A program made the translations under genes and the position numbers. Below the pieces are notes generated by a model that was not told the DNA's origin, made no database searches, and saw only the letters and a program-made list of their open reading frames with translations. From positions 1,364,001 to 1,428,000 of the forward strand of contig NW_026570230.1 in assembly GCF_019649055.1 (NCBI RefSeq): DNA of 64,000 nt. The letters are read 5' to 3'. The DNA comes from Paramacrobiotus metropolitanus. Its lineage: Eukaryota > Tardigrada > Eutardigrada > Parachela > Macrobiotidae. Shown here piece after piece: positions 23,182 to 33,590 of the stretch; position 1 is the stretch's first letter, and each line of letters opens with the position of its first letter.

Positions 23182-24331
23182 AAATCTTTTTAGTTTTACA
23201 CAATTGTTGTTCACTTATTTTTACATGCTTACACCGTTGTATAAAATTTACAACGGAACGGAAGTCGGAATTAACTCGTAATTATTATTAGTTTATCGTG
23301 CACTGCAATGTGGCCGGCTTAATTTGCGGGTTGATCATGATCATGAACTTACCATTAGATCACGCATACTGTATACATGTATTACTGTAACGAAATAAAA
23401 ACTACAGCAAAGCTACGGGGCAGTTTTAAGCTTTAAATCTCATATGGTACGTGTGGTATCTGCACAATGCACATATTGTAAGTATATTTATAATTATCAA
23501 TTTTATACTAGCATCCTTGTACATGATCCACACTTGTGTGACTTCTTTCGAATTTTCGGTACGAATTGTCTTATTTTGTACACTATCACTCATATGGCGC
23601 GCACAGAGCTTTACTGACAAACATAAAATCGGTTGCCCCAACACCTTTTCCGAGAGTGTACAATACTGTCACGTATCGCACATACAAAATAATATCTTAT
23701 ACAGTAAGTTAAGTATATGTACCATACAATCAAGAACTTGCTATAGGTAAGAACTCGCTAACTTGCTACTTGCTAACTTGCTTCTCACACTATAGTAAGT
23801 ACTTGGTACAATACAACACGTCCTGCTATAAAAGTTAAAATCAATACAAGCAAGTATATTTAAACCTGTTCGAGGAGCGCAATGCTGATGTTAACCTGCA
23901 GAACGTTTCACAAAAACCTTTTCCCTGCAATACACAGCGATGTGCTTCATTACAGTTCGAGTCTTGGAGACATTAACGCTAATGTCTCGAGAAACGCTAA
24001 CGAGGTGTTGGGACATTGGCCAACCCAGTGCTCAACTGCAAGGTCTCAAGGTAGCTGCAGAACATGCTCGACCACCGGAAGGAATGCTTGCTGGTAAAGA
24101 ATGCGGATTTAGGGTATGCAGAATGCACCTGGTGCGCGCTCGCTCCAGGAACCCTGATTCGTGGCCAGGGTGTATATGAGAATGCGAATGCTTGCTGCGT
24201 TTCCTTCCGGTGCGGTTCCGTGCGTACCGTGGCGGGAGAGAGCACTGAGATGGGTTGTGCCTTTAATCAATATACAAGTTGCTAAAGGGTGGGTTGGTGG
24301 GTAAAGAAAACACACCAAAGGTCACTCACAA
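23182..24331. other. Intergenic region upstream of the LTR element
   Basis: No supported gene. A short 'gctaacttgctacttgctaacttgctt' tandem lies near 23756-23784. Confidence 0.4.
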
Positions 24332-24336
24332 ATATT

Positions 24337-24589
24337 AATAAATGATCGTTTCTCCTACACTATACGTAACGGAGAATACCGCCAAATCCCATCAATGATC
24401 TTTACTGTAGCCGCACACGATAGATAATGATTCGCTCCATCACAACTTCAGCATGGCGCTGAGAAATCAGCATAGAAAACAGACGTCTTTAGACACAGAT
24501 AGCTACGTGAAGATAGTTCACAACAATTGCATAAACGCCAGATTACGCCGGTGAGCAACACTGTATACATGACTATGCGCCACACAGCA
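24337..24589 (-). repeat. 3' LTR
   Basis: 253 bp; matches 30443-30695 apart from three substitutions that I can see (24341 a/t, the 'gacac/aagatag' site and 'tgcg[c/t]cacac'). In element orientation it starts TGCTGTGTG. The boundary could shift by one base because a T is shared with the flank, leaving a 4-bp (ATAT) or 5-bp (ATATT) duplication. Confidence 0.9.
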
Positions 24590-24727
24590 CTCCCGTTCTT
24601 AAGTTTGAAGCACGGCGAAAACCAATCACTTTGAGAAGCGGAACAAAACGTTAACGATTTGATTACCGTAATCAAGGAACACGCTATAGAAAATCAAAAG
24701 AACAGAAGAGGAGCAAGCTTTAAGATA

Positions 24728-27700
24728 TTACGGCGAGGGTTCCCGTATGGTCCGGTTACGAAGTGTCCGGATAACGGTGCGATCGGTTTCATCTGCGAGC
24801 GCGTCCGGTTTCCTGGCAGGACGACGAGGTCGGGTTACGCAGTCCCGCTCCATTTCCACGCGCAGCTCAGGATCCACGTCCTCGACGGGAATTTCCCACT
24901 GTGAATCAGTGTCACCCATTAAATCCAAATCAGACAGAGGCTCCGTGAACAGTTTTAGTCTCTTTACGTGGACAACAAGAGTGTTTTTACCACGTTTTTT
25001 AGTACGCACAGACTGGATCTCGTAGTTTAACTTTGATTTACGGCTAACCACTTTATACGGTCCAAAGTAATGTGCTATTAATTTTGGAGACAAACCAACA
25101 GGAGTTACCGGCGTGTACAATAACACCAAATCACCGATTTGGAATTCACGCGGTTCTCTTTTGATATTGCCGGTCAACATGTAACCAGCTTGGACATTCT
25201 CAATATTAGCTTTGGCAACATCACTAGCCAGTTTAAGACGCTCAACGAGAGCCTGGCTGTATTCGTGCATGTTATTTAAATTGTTATTCGGAAGTGCACC
25301 AAGCTGTGCATCCATGACCGAACGGCACTCGCGCCCGTACAACAAATAAAATGGTGTTTTATTTGTCGAGGCTTGCTTGCTGGTGTTATAAGCTGTAGTG
25401 ACAAATGGGAGATGTAGGTCCCAATCTTTTTGATTATCACTGACATACAGGCTAAGCATAACAGCTAAAGTTTTACTGAACCGCTCAGTCAATCCATTAC
25501 ACTGTGGATTGTACGCTGTAGTGTTCAGATGCCGTGTTTGACATAGCACCAAAACTTCCTGAACTACATCCGACAGAAATGGACCACCTTGGTCACTCAA
25601 AATTCTTGACGGCGCACCGTGACGCAATATTACTTGATGCACCAAGAAATTAGCAACTGCAATAGCGGTCTGCGCCGGAATAGCTTTTGTTTCCACATAT
25701 TTTGTCAAATAGTCAGTACAGACTATGACATACCGGTTGCCTTTAGCGGTACGAGGGACAGGACCAAAAACATCCACTCCCACCATCTCGAATGCAGTGC
25801 CCACTGGAATTGGTTCAATAAGACCACCGGGTTTATCAGTAGGGACTTTACGAAGTTGACATTGTCGACAGCCGCGTATGTACTTACGCACATGATCACG
25901 CATTCGCGGCCAAAAGTAGCGCTGGCGCACACGAGTATACGTGCGCCAAAATCCCAAATGACCGGATGTACGCTCGTCATGACAAGCGAACAGTATGTCA
26001 CGTCGCAAATGATTTGGTACGACGAGTAACAGTACGTTTTCCCCGTCAACTAACGCTTTGCGATACAACAAGTTGTTTTTCATGGTATAACACGCAGTGT
26101 CCCGAGACACCACACCGGCAGCCAACTTGTCAATCACATCGCACAGTCGTGAGTCTTGTACCTGCTCGTAGTGGAAGTCTGGAGTGTCGGTCATGGCTAC
26201 TAACATGTCCATTTCGATATCAGCACTATCAGCCGGTTCAACGGGATGTCGCGATAACGCATCCGCATTCTGATGACGTTTGCCGCTACGGTATACAATT
26301 TCAAAATTGTATTCCTGTAACAAGACCGCCCACCTGCTCAGACGACCGGCTAATTCACGCCGGCTCATGAGCCAACACAGTGCACAGTGGTCTGTCACAA
26401 TGCGAAACATCTTACCAAACAAATAAGGTCGTAACTTTTTAACCGCCCAAACGATTGCCAGACACTCTTGTTCAGTGACCGCATAATTACGCTCTGCGGG
26501 ACTGAAACTTTTGCTAACGTACGCCAACACCCTTTCGCAGTCACCCAGTTTAGATACTAAACATGCGCCTATTCCAAGGCCACTAGCATCGCAGTTTAAC
26601 TCGATCTCAGCATTTGGATCATAATGAGCTAAAATCGGCGAACTAATTAGTGCGTGTTTGAGTTTATCAAAAGCAACCATTTGTTCGGTAGACCAGACAA
26701 ACGGTTCGGTTTTTCTCGTTAACCGTACCAGCGGTTCCGATATACCGGCAAAATCCCGTACAAACCAACGAAAATACGAACAAAGTCCCAAGAACGACTT
26801 TATGTCCGTGACATTTTCTGGTACTGGATAATCTGCGATTGCCAACAGTTTATCGGGATCGGGACTAATACCATTACGGTCAACGACATGACCAAGGTAT
26901 TTGGTGCAATCGGACGCAAAAACACACTTTGATGGCTTAAGCACGATACCTGCTTGGCGAAGCTTGCGCAGTACGGCGTCAAGGTGCTCCATGTGCTCTT
27001 CAAACGTCTTCGAATAAATGAGTACATCATCTATGTACACTATAACAAACTGCCATCTGAATTCATTCATTATTTTGTCCATTGACCTCTGAAAGGTCGC
27101 CCCGGCGTTACATAAGCCGAAGGGCATCCGGCTAAATTCATATAAGCCGTCAGGCGTCACAAAAGCGGTACGGTCCTTGCTGGACTCCGCTACGGGGATC
27201 TGCCAGTATCCCCACGCCATATCTAAGGAAGTAAAATATGCGCACCCACCTAACTGATCAAGCGCGTCGTCCAAACGGGGCATTGGGTACACGTCCTTCT
27301 TGGTAACGGCATTAACCCGGCGATAATCAACACAAAAACGCGTTGTGCCGTCCCGCTTGTGTACGAGTACAATGGGTGACGACCACGGGCTACAGGATGG
27401 GGTCACAATGCCTTGGCGGAGCATTTTATCAACTTCTGTGCGAATGACAATACGCTCGGCCCACGAGCGCCGGTAAGGAGGTTGGGACACTGGCAATGCA
27501 CTGCCTGTGTCTATTACATGCGAAACTCCTTTCACTTCGCCAATAGGGCGTTCAGCAGTGGGAAACACGCTTACGTGTTTGCGCAACACAGCGTGCAGCT
27601 GTTCAGTTTGATCATCAGTTAAATTTGCACCACACTGAATTTCTGGGAGTTCACACGTTTCAACCACCGAGCACTCTGGAACGTGGTCAACATACATCGG

Positions 27701-28461
27701 TGTCGCGGACGCAATGTTTTGACCCTTGCCGATTGTTTGGGCCATGCGGGAGAAATTTGCGCACGCCAAGTAACACACACTGTTGACAATTTTAACGAGC
27801 GCGTTTGATGTACGTAACCCTTTTTGAGCGAACGTGTTAGCGTTTGGGGAAACTATAAACTCCATATTTTCTGGTTTGACACGACCAGGAAATAGATTAT
27901 GTTTTAGTTGACATTTCACCCAAGCTACGTGACCAGCGGGAATGTGCACTTTGCGACATGCAACAAGATTCCGCGCCTTCCACGGCCTGAACTTTTCGCC
28001 ATTACGTTCATCAAAGCGCCGTACAATACGACCGGCATAATCAATTACTAGATCTGTTCGCATTAAAAAATCATTACCAACCAATAATTCACGATCGTAC
28101 GTGTCTAGCACAAGCACGTTAATTTGGTGCGAACAGTTTGCCAATAACACATCGACACAAACAGTGCCGATAGGCGATATTAATTTGCCACTAACTCCTT
28201 TAACGGGCAGCCCGGTATATGACTGAATACACAGGTCTAACATCTGTGCACAGTGCACACTCATAATCGTTACAGCGGATCCGGTGTCAATCACAGCAGG
28301 CACGGCCATACCATTAACATATGCCGTAGTACAAACTGGAGCCGGAACAGTCGAATCGTCATTTGATTCTTCTATTGGAAATGCGTCGAAAGGAAAACCA
28401 GCAAAATCAGGGGGATCAGACGTATGAGCAGCTAAACCCCTGTACTTAGCTACTCTCTGGA
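24728..28461 (-). CDS. pol: Pol polyprotein (protease-RT-RNase H-integrase)
   Basis: About 1,240 codons, entered by -1 frameshift from gag; the first in-frame ATG is at 28309, but conserved flow upstream to 28461 argues for the fusion. Domains in order: aspartic protease with VIDTGSAVTIMS; reverse transcriptase with YIDDVLIYS (the YxDD catalytic pair); RNase H with NCDASGLGIG and TDHCALCWLM; integrase with an HHCC zinc finger (HDERTSGHLGF...CRQCQ), a DDE core (first Asp in VGVDVFGP, second in SDQGGPF, Glu in NGLTERFSKTL) and a C-terminal GPY/F-type module (YFGPYKVV). The frame is intact over its length, so pol appears functional. Confidence 0.92.
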
Positions 28462-28878
28462 GTTTAAATTTCCCTCACCTTCCGACGGCAAGACATTTCC
28501 ATGCTTCGCGTGTGCCGCTTTACGTTCCCGCATGCGATCCCAACACCGGCTTTCTTGGTGACCTTGACGACCGCAGAAATCACACCGCGTCTTGTCGTCC
28601 TGGTTCCGTTCAACCGTCATAGCCGGTTTCCGGGACTCACCACTGCCGCCGCTTCCGGTGCCTCCACGGCCACGCCCACGGGCACGACCACGGCCACCGC
28701 GACCACGGCCTCCACGGGCACTGGCAGCACCTCCACGTACAAATGTCTGCGTCAGCACAGGTGCGGGTATCTGTGTCTCAGGAGTCGTTGGGCCAGCAGC
28801 CAACTGGAACTCTTGCTGCAAACGAGCAGAGATAGCTCTGTCCACAGCCTGTTGAAATTCACTGGACTGCAGCACGCT
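28450..28878 (-). CDS. gag: Gag C-terminal part with zinc knuckle
   Basis: Same reading frame as the N-terminal gag segment but separated from it by one TAA at 28881-28879. It has no ATG of its own at its start (AGC then GTG). It contains an RG-rich stretch (GGAASARGGRGRGGRGRARG) followed by a CX2CX4HX4C knuckle (CDFCGRQGHQESRC), typical nucleocapsid features. It ends with TAG at 28452-28450, ten bases after the UUUAAAC slippery site. Without read-through or reversion of the TAA, this nucleocapsid part and pol would not be made from this copy. Confidence 0.8.
   Translation of the reverse strand, partial: SVLQSSEFQQAVDRAISARLQQEFQLAAGPTTPETQIPAPVLTQTFVRGGAASARGGRGRGGRGRARGRGRGGTGSGGSGESRKPAMTVERNQDDKTRCDFCGRQGHQESRCWDRMRERKAAHAKHGNVLPSEGEGNLNSRE
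28462..28468 (-). promoter_or_regulatory. Programmed -1 frameshift site UUUAAAC at gag-pol
   Basis: On the minus strand the gag frame reads T TTA AAC immediately before its TAG, the classic X XXY YYZ slippery heptamer. Slipping by -1 continues exactly in the open pol frame, which becomes open (after a TGA) only just upstream of this site. Confidence 0.8.
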
Positions 28879-30000
28879 TTACACATTTGCTGAACTGACA
28901 TCACCGGCAGCAGTTTCGTCGTCTTCACTTTGTTTCTGCTTTGCCGAGACTTCAGCTGTCAAAATGACATTTGTATTAGAACTTGTACGTTCCGAATCAA
29001 CTTTTAACACTTTGAAACGTGTCAATAACTCTTCCGGTGTTGTCGGGTTAAGCACAGCCATATGATTACGTAGGCTTGTACTAAGACCGTTTAACAGGTA
29101 GCGCACTTTCATTTCGTTTGACATCACAGTGTCCACTTTATGACAAAGGTCAATAATAGAGTAGTAATATTCAACCAGTCTCTCTTTGTCCTGATTGAAT
29201 TTGCGATTTTGCAGCTTGTTCTGATAGTCCCACTTCTCATCCTCACTGACAAATTCTGTGAGAAATGCAGTACGCAAAACGTCCCAAGTCGCAAACGGCT
29301 TTCTGAGGTTATACCACTGCTTGGCGGCACCAGCCGTCAAGTAGAACGCAAACCGTTCATTTTTGGTTTTGTCCAGCCAATTCGACATGGTCGCTGCTTC
29401 TTCAAACTCTTTCATCCATTCACGAGCGTTATGCTCTGAAGGCTTGAATTTATCGCACTGCAGCGGACCACTTACTGGAGCATCTGTTGCGACCTTTACA
29501 AGACTCTGTAGGCCATCAGTAAGTGCTTTAACTTGTGCATCCATATTGACACTTTCAGTTTCATTAACGTCAACGAGAACCGTTGCAGTACGTTCTGGTA
29601 TATCGGTCAAGAAAGGTGGCTGTGTACCTGTTTCAACAAGTGGCGTTGCGTCACTTTCAGGTATAACAGCCGACTGTGTTGAGTTTAACGCAGTAACAGG
29701 CTCATCGTCATCTGATATTAATTCTTCATCAGATTTGACTTCGCCCTGGGCACGCCTGACCTTTTTTGGTTTTGGCAGTTCGCCTTCTGCAAACTCTGCT
29801 TGACCGTCTGAACGTAACGTCCGTCCTCCGGCTTTTTGCAATATGTCTGCTTCTGTATACGGAAAGGTCTGTGTAGCAGCTTTCGAACTTGAAGCTACAA
29901 TTAGTGAACTTGCGACAGGTTTATTTGCTGCTGCAGGCGCAACTGACTTATCTGCTTTCTTAGCTAGCGGTTGCGTTGATTTACCGCTTTTGTCGGACAT
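28879..30000 (-). CDS. gag: Gag N-terminal part (capsid), ends at in-frame TAA
   Basis: ATG at 30000 (an upstream TTG at 30012 was not used). 373 aa: a Ser/Lys/Ala-rich disordered N-terminus, an acidic stretch (KSDEELISDDDEP), then the Ty3/gypsy capsid core around KFKPSEHNAREWMKEFEEAA, RFAFYLTAGAAKQWYNL and LVEYYYSIIDLCHKV. It stops at TAA (28881-28879) while the same frame resumes at once with the nucleocapsid part, so the stop looks like a point mutation or a recoded stop. Confidence 0.82.
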   Translation of the reverse strand: MSDKSGKSTQPLAKKADKSVAPAAANKPVASSLIVASSSKAATQTFPYTEADILQKAGGRTLRSDGQAEFAEGELPKPKKVRRAQGEVKSDEELISDDDEPVTALNSTQSAVIPESDATPLVETGTQPPFLTDIPERTATVLVDVNETESVNMDAQVKALTDGLQSLVKVATDAPVSGPLQCDKFKPSEHNAREWMKEFEEAATMSNWLDKTKNERFAFYLTAGAAKQWYNLRKPFATWDVLRTAFLTEFVSEDEKWDYQNKLQNRKFNQDKERLVEYYYSIIDLCHKVDTVMSNEMKVRYLLNGLSTSLRNHMAVLNPTTPEELLTRFKVLKVDSERTSSNTNVILTAEVSAKQKQSEDDETAAGDVSSANV

Positions 30001-30420
30001 CAACGTCGACAATTATCTAACCAAGAATAGCATTACAAATAATGTTGGATTGCGCCTGGTGCAGCATGTACCCCAACACGACATTAGCAGTCAAACTACC
30101 AGCAGACAAGAGAATTAACAGTTGAGTTGACCACGAGCAACAGCTCATCAACTTTCTGATCGGCGATACTATACAGTTCAAAACTTTACACATTTTGAAC
30201 AAAAGTAGCAACCAAATATTGTACGATATGCGATTCTTTTACGAATATTACATTCAAAAGAACTATCCGCAGAATAACGGAATCACATACCCAAAGCCGT
30301 TTCCACCGCCTTCAGACGCTCATTACAGGTGTCGTAAAGATGGGTATAAAATGGATCAATAACGGGAGCCGTCATATTGACTGAGAACAGAAAGGTCACT
30401 GGGCTATTACGGTTGCTAAA

Positions 30421-30441
30421 CGCATCCACCCAGGAGCGCCA
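30421..30441 (-). other. Primer-binding site
   Basis: Complement begins TGGCGCTCCTGGGTGGATGC one base inside the 5' LTR. TGG pairs with the CCA end of a tRNA; which tRNA primes was not determined. Confidence 0.6.
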
Positions 30442-30442
30442 T

Positions 30443-30695
30443 AATATATGATCGTTTCTCCTACACTATACGTAACGGAGAATACCGCCAAATCCCATCA
30501 ATGATCTTTACTGTAGCCGCACACGATAGATAATGATTCGCTCCATCACAACTTCAGCATGGCGCTGAGAAATCAGCATAGAAAACAGACGTCTTTAGAC
30601 AAAGATAGCTACGTGAAGATAGTTCACAACAATTGCATAAACGCCAGATTACGCCGGTGAGCAACACTGTATACATGACTATGCGTCACACAGCA
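30443..30695 (-). repeat. 5' LTR
   Basis: Direct-repeat partner of 24337-24589 (same length). It would carry the element's promoter. The ATATT duplication follows at 30696-30700. Confidence 0.9.
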
Positions 30696-31109
30696 ATATT
30701 GCAGGTAAAAAACAGAAAAGGAATTTACTGCACAAAGTCTTCAGCAACAAGAAAAGAAACCACAAATTTCAGACGCAACAAAAATGACTTCCGAATGCAA
30801 CTCTGCTTTTAAGAGCGATATGTGCACAACAGCGCGATGAACAAGGCAAGATGGCGTCCGGCAAGAGGTCAGCCAATCACTTGCTTTGGGGATGCCTTTG
30901 CGGATATTTCAGGAACTTTCTACAGGGCCAGCGTTTCTCTCAACTGCGTTAACCTAAGTTAGCGATATAATCGCTAACTTCTATTAATTCTGTCAGTAAC
31001 CACATGACCGAATAACAAAACAGAAATCAAAAACAGTATCGTACTTATAAACTGGCAACGTAATCGACCGAAGCGTAGCGAAGGTCATCTATGTTCAGCG
31101 AATATGGAA

Positions 31110-31465
31110 ATGTGGTGTCCGTCCGTCGGTCACCGCCACTAAATGCACACATGCGCTCTGGCCGTATATACTCCCGCCCTATGTAACTGATGGTATCCGT
31201 CCGTCGGTCACCGCATATGAAAGTGAATAGATACAGTGGCCGTTTATACTCGCGATACATATAACTTGTGATGTCTGTGCGTCGGTCACCGCCACCAAAT
31301 GCACATATGGACTGTAGTATTTGTTACTGGATACCCACCAGCTCCGTGGCCGTTATACTCCATGAACTTGGCGGTATCGGTACGTCCGTCGTTCACCGCA
31401 TAGTCGCATACAAAACGAAAAGGGCACAGTGCGAGTTTATACACTCACGGCTTGTAGTAGCCGTG
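31110..31465. repeat. Imperfect tandem repeats around GTCCGTCGGTCACCGC
   Basis: The core 'ggt.tccgtccgtcggtcaccgc' recurs at about 31116, 31196, 31273 and 31380, each followed by variants of 'aaatgcacacatg...ggccgt.tatactc'. Period about 80-105 bp, four degenerate copies. A 1-kb non-coding stretch surrounds it. Confidence 0.65.
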
Positions 31466-31849
31466 GTGTCATTTCTTTGGTAGTGCCCTTTGGTTCCGGT
31501 GCGTTATTTACTAACTAAGTACTGTCATCATGCAGATGTTTTTCCAGAAATACTTTAGAACACTTGAGCCGCTCGATGATAAAGCACTACCTCGTACGGA
31601 AAAGGTCACACGAAGCTACATGTGCGATGTCTGTAGTGTGTTGCGTGTGCGGCGAAATAAAAACGCCAAAACTATACCCTTTGCCATTTTTGTGATAGAT
31701 AAAATTTAAAAACTTTTGTCTAACAATGCCTCTACGTAATACCGATACAGCCATCCTCGGGCTCTGTAAAACGTCCGTCGTAATTTGCCCCAAATATGCT
31801 GCCCTCTAGATTTTCAATTTAAGGGATTTGGTCCGGTACATAGTACCAA

Positions 31850-32945
31850 ATTCGGGTACATACACGAGAACTTTCGCTGTCGCGCACTCCTAAACACTTT
31901 TTAATCATAGGCACCAAAATTAACACGCTAGCGTGGATACTTTTAGTGCTTCGGAATAGCTTTGCCGGCAGTGTGGTTTTATGTAAAACAACTGAATGCA
32001 GCAACTGTTTAGTATTGCTCATACAGACAGTAACGAGGCATCTTGTGGCCAACTATACCAGCTGCACAGGGACCTGCGGAAATACGTAGATCGATGTTTA
32101 TTTTTGTTTATGGTGGTCGTAATAAAATGAAAAATGATCTCGAAGCACTATCATAATCAAGTCAGCACAATTGGGAAGATACGCGCGATACTTTGTCAGC
32201 TGGCAGTTTAAAACCGAGTGCATGTATGACAATAGCGCGCGGTTCTTACCAGTAAGTGTATCGATCCTCAGGGAAAGTCCTTCCGGTAACCTCTGAGATT
32301 TGATATCGTTCTTGCTATCCATTAAAACGAGGGCAATGCTAATGATGTGACTTACTTGATCAAACTTTTTTCGGACAGGGAGACCACTGGTAACCTGGAA
32401 CCGAATAACTGTATCCTTTCACACGTAGATGGTAGATGGTACGTACCATCTACCACATGCAGCCAGGTGACCTTTACGCAGTTTTGCTCATTGACTGATC
32501 ATATACGAATCCTTGATCGTTTCCACCTTGTAGACGCCAAAACTTCCCAACAAGTAGTCGAATCTGACGTAGACATCATGAAGTAAATTAGTAACATCAT
32601 CTGCAGATCATCAGATGATGTTTGGCAAAATTCAGAAAACTGCGGAAGAGCGCTAAACAGAAGGCTTATGGATTCAAACATTTCAGGTGCGATAATGATC
32701 TTATTCCGCAGCTTAGTTATGAACGACCTGGAATAAATTGAAAAGTTTTAGTTAGGATAACCTGTTAAGAAAGCTTATAAAAATTATTCCGGTACAATTT
32801 CGGATATCAGTTTGTCAACTGTTTCCATTTCCTCCCAGAGCTCTTCGGTCCGAGCCAGCACCAAGTCCTCCAATTCATCGGTGAAATTCTCCAAACGCTG
32901 GCTTAGACTATCGACGACGTTTGTGCAACGGCATGTTTTTTTTCA
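31850..32945 (-). pseudogene. Truncated duplicate of the guanylate cyclase domain
   Basis: Four exon-like blocks match the 3' exons of the neighbouring receptor cyclase: coiled-coil linker (about 32790-32935), catalytic exon (32499-32710), the GLPVR...LTG exon (32245-32390) and a CAAGIVGHKMPRYC exon (about 32040-32090). The catalytic exon needs a frame change after FCQTSSD to continue as the cyclase fold, the IGVHTG motif has become IDTLTG, and no receptor or kinase-homology exons precede it. It is therefore a decayed partial tandem duplication. Confidence 0.7.
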
Positions 32946-33590
32946 AAAATGCGCATTATTTGTTCAATATTGCACTGCACTGATTGTCACAACCCATCGT
33001 TTTCGGATGATTTCATCCCCGCAGTTTACACTTACAGTACATGCAGCAATAGCGATGGTCAAAAATTAAAGGCATTCTAAAGTTTGCTTTTTTATGTCGG
33101 CATTATGTATTGTACAATACGTGCGGACTATCGCAACGTTTCCTGTCACTTATGTTTGCTATACGAGGAAACGTACAATGCATAAAGAAACTGAAAAATC
33201 GAGCCGAAAGTAGCAAGAAAGTGATCAGCCGCACGATAGTTAACTGTTTAGTTTCAAGGTGCACAAATTATGCCTTGCAAAATGGACGTAAGTTTTCTCA
33301 AAGCCATAACGACTCAAAGCCACATCAAGACAATGCTTTTTAGCAGTTTCTGGAACAGGATGCTGAAGTCAACCAAAATGTTTCGCATAGACCTTTTCCC
33401 TGCAATGAACAAAATTAGCTTAGCTCGATATTAGTACGAAATTAGCGTCAGTCATTAATGAAATGATTGTCATTTGCCATTATACTGCGCTGCAGTACTA
33501 CGAGTAGTGTAAATTATTTGATCACTGTTAAGCGCTAGCATAAACTTTTATACTAGCGTATCCGCAGTTCCGATGTAGAAATACTCGTAC

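Larger units (their letters stand above)
24332..30700 (-). mobile_element. Full-length Ty3/gypsy LTR retrotransposon
   Basis: Complete element on the minus strand: two 253-bp LTRs (24337-24589 and 30443-30695) in direct orientation with about 3 differences, ATATT target duplications at 24332-24336 and 30696-30700, gag and pol in between, a primer-binding site next to the 5' LTR (complement of 30421-30441, starting TGGCGCTCC) and a purine tract AAGAACGGGAG (complement of 24590-24600) next to the 3' LTR. There is no envelope gene. Domain order protease-RT-RNaseH-integrase is that of the Metaviridae. Near-identical LTRs mean a recent insertion. Confidence 0.92.

Noticed and set aside
23882-24285. 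Overlapping open frames with Cys-containing peptides
   Set aside because: Several frames are open at once, none has homology or splice support; likely chance.
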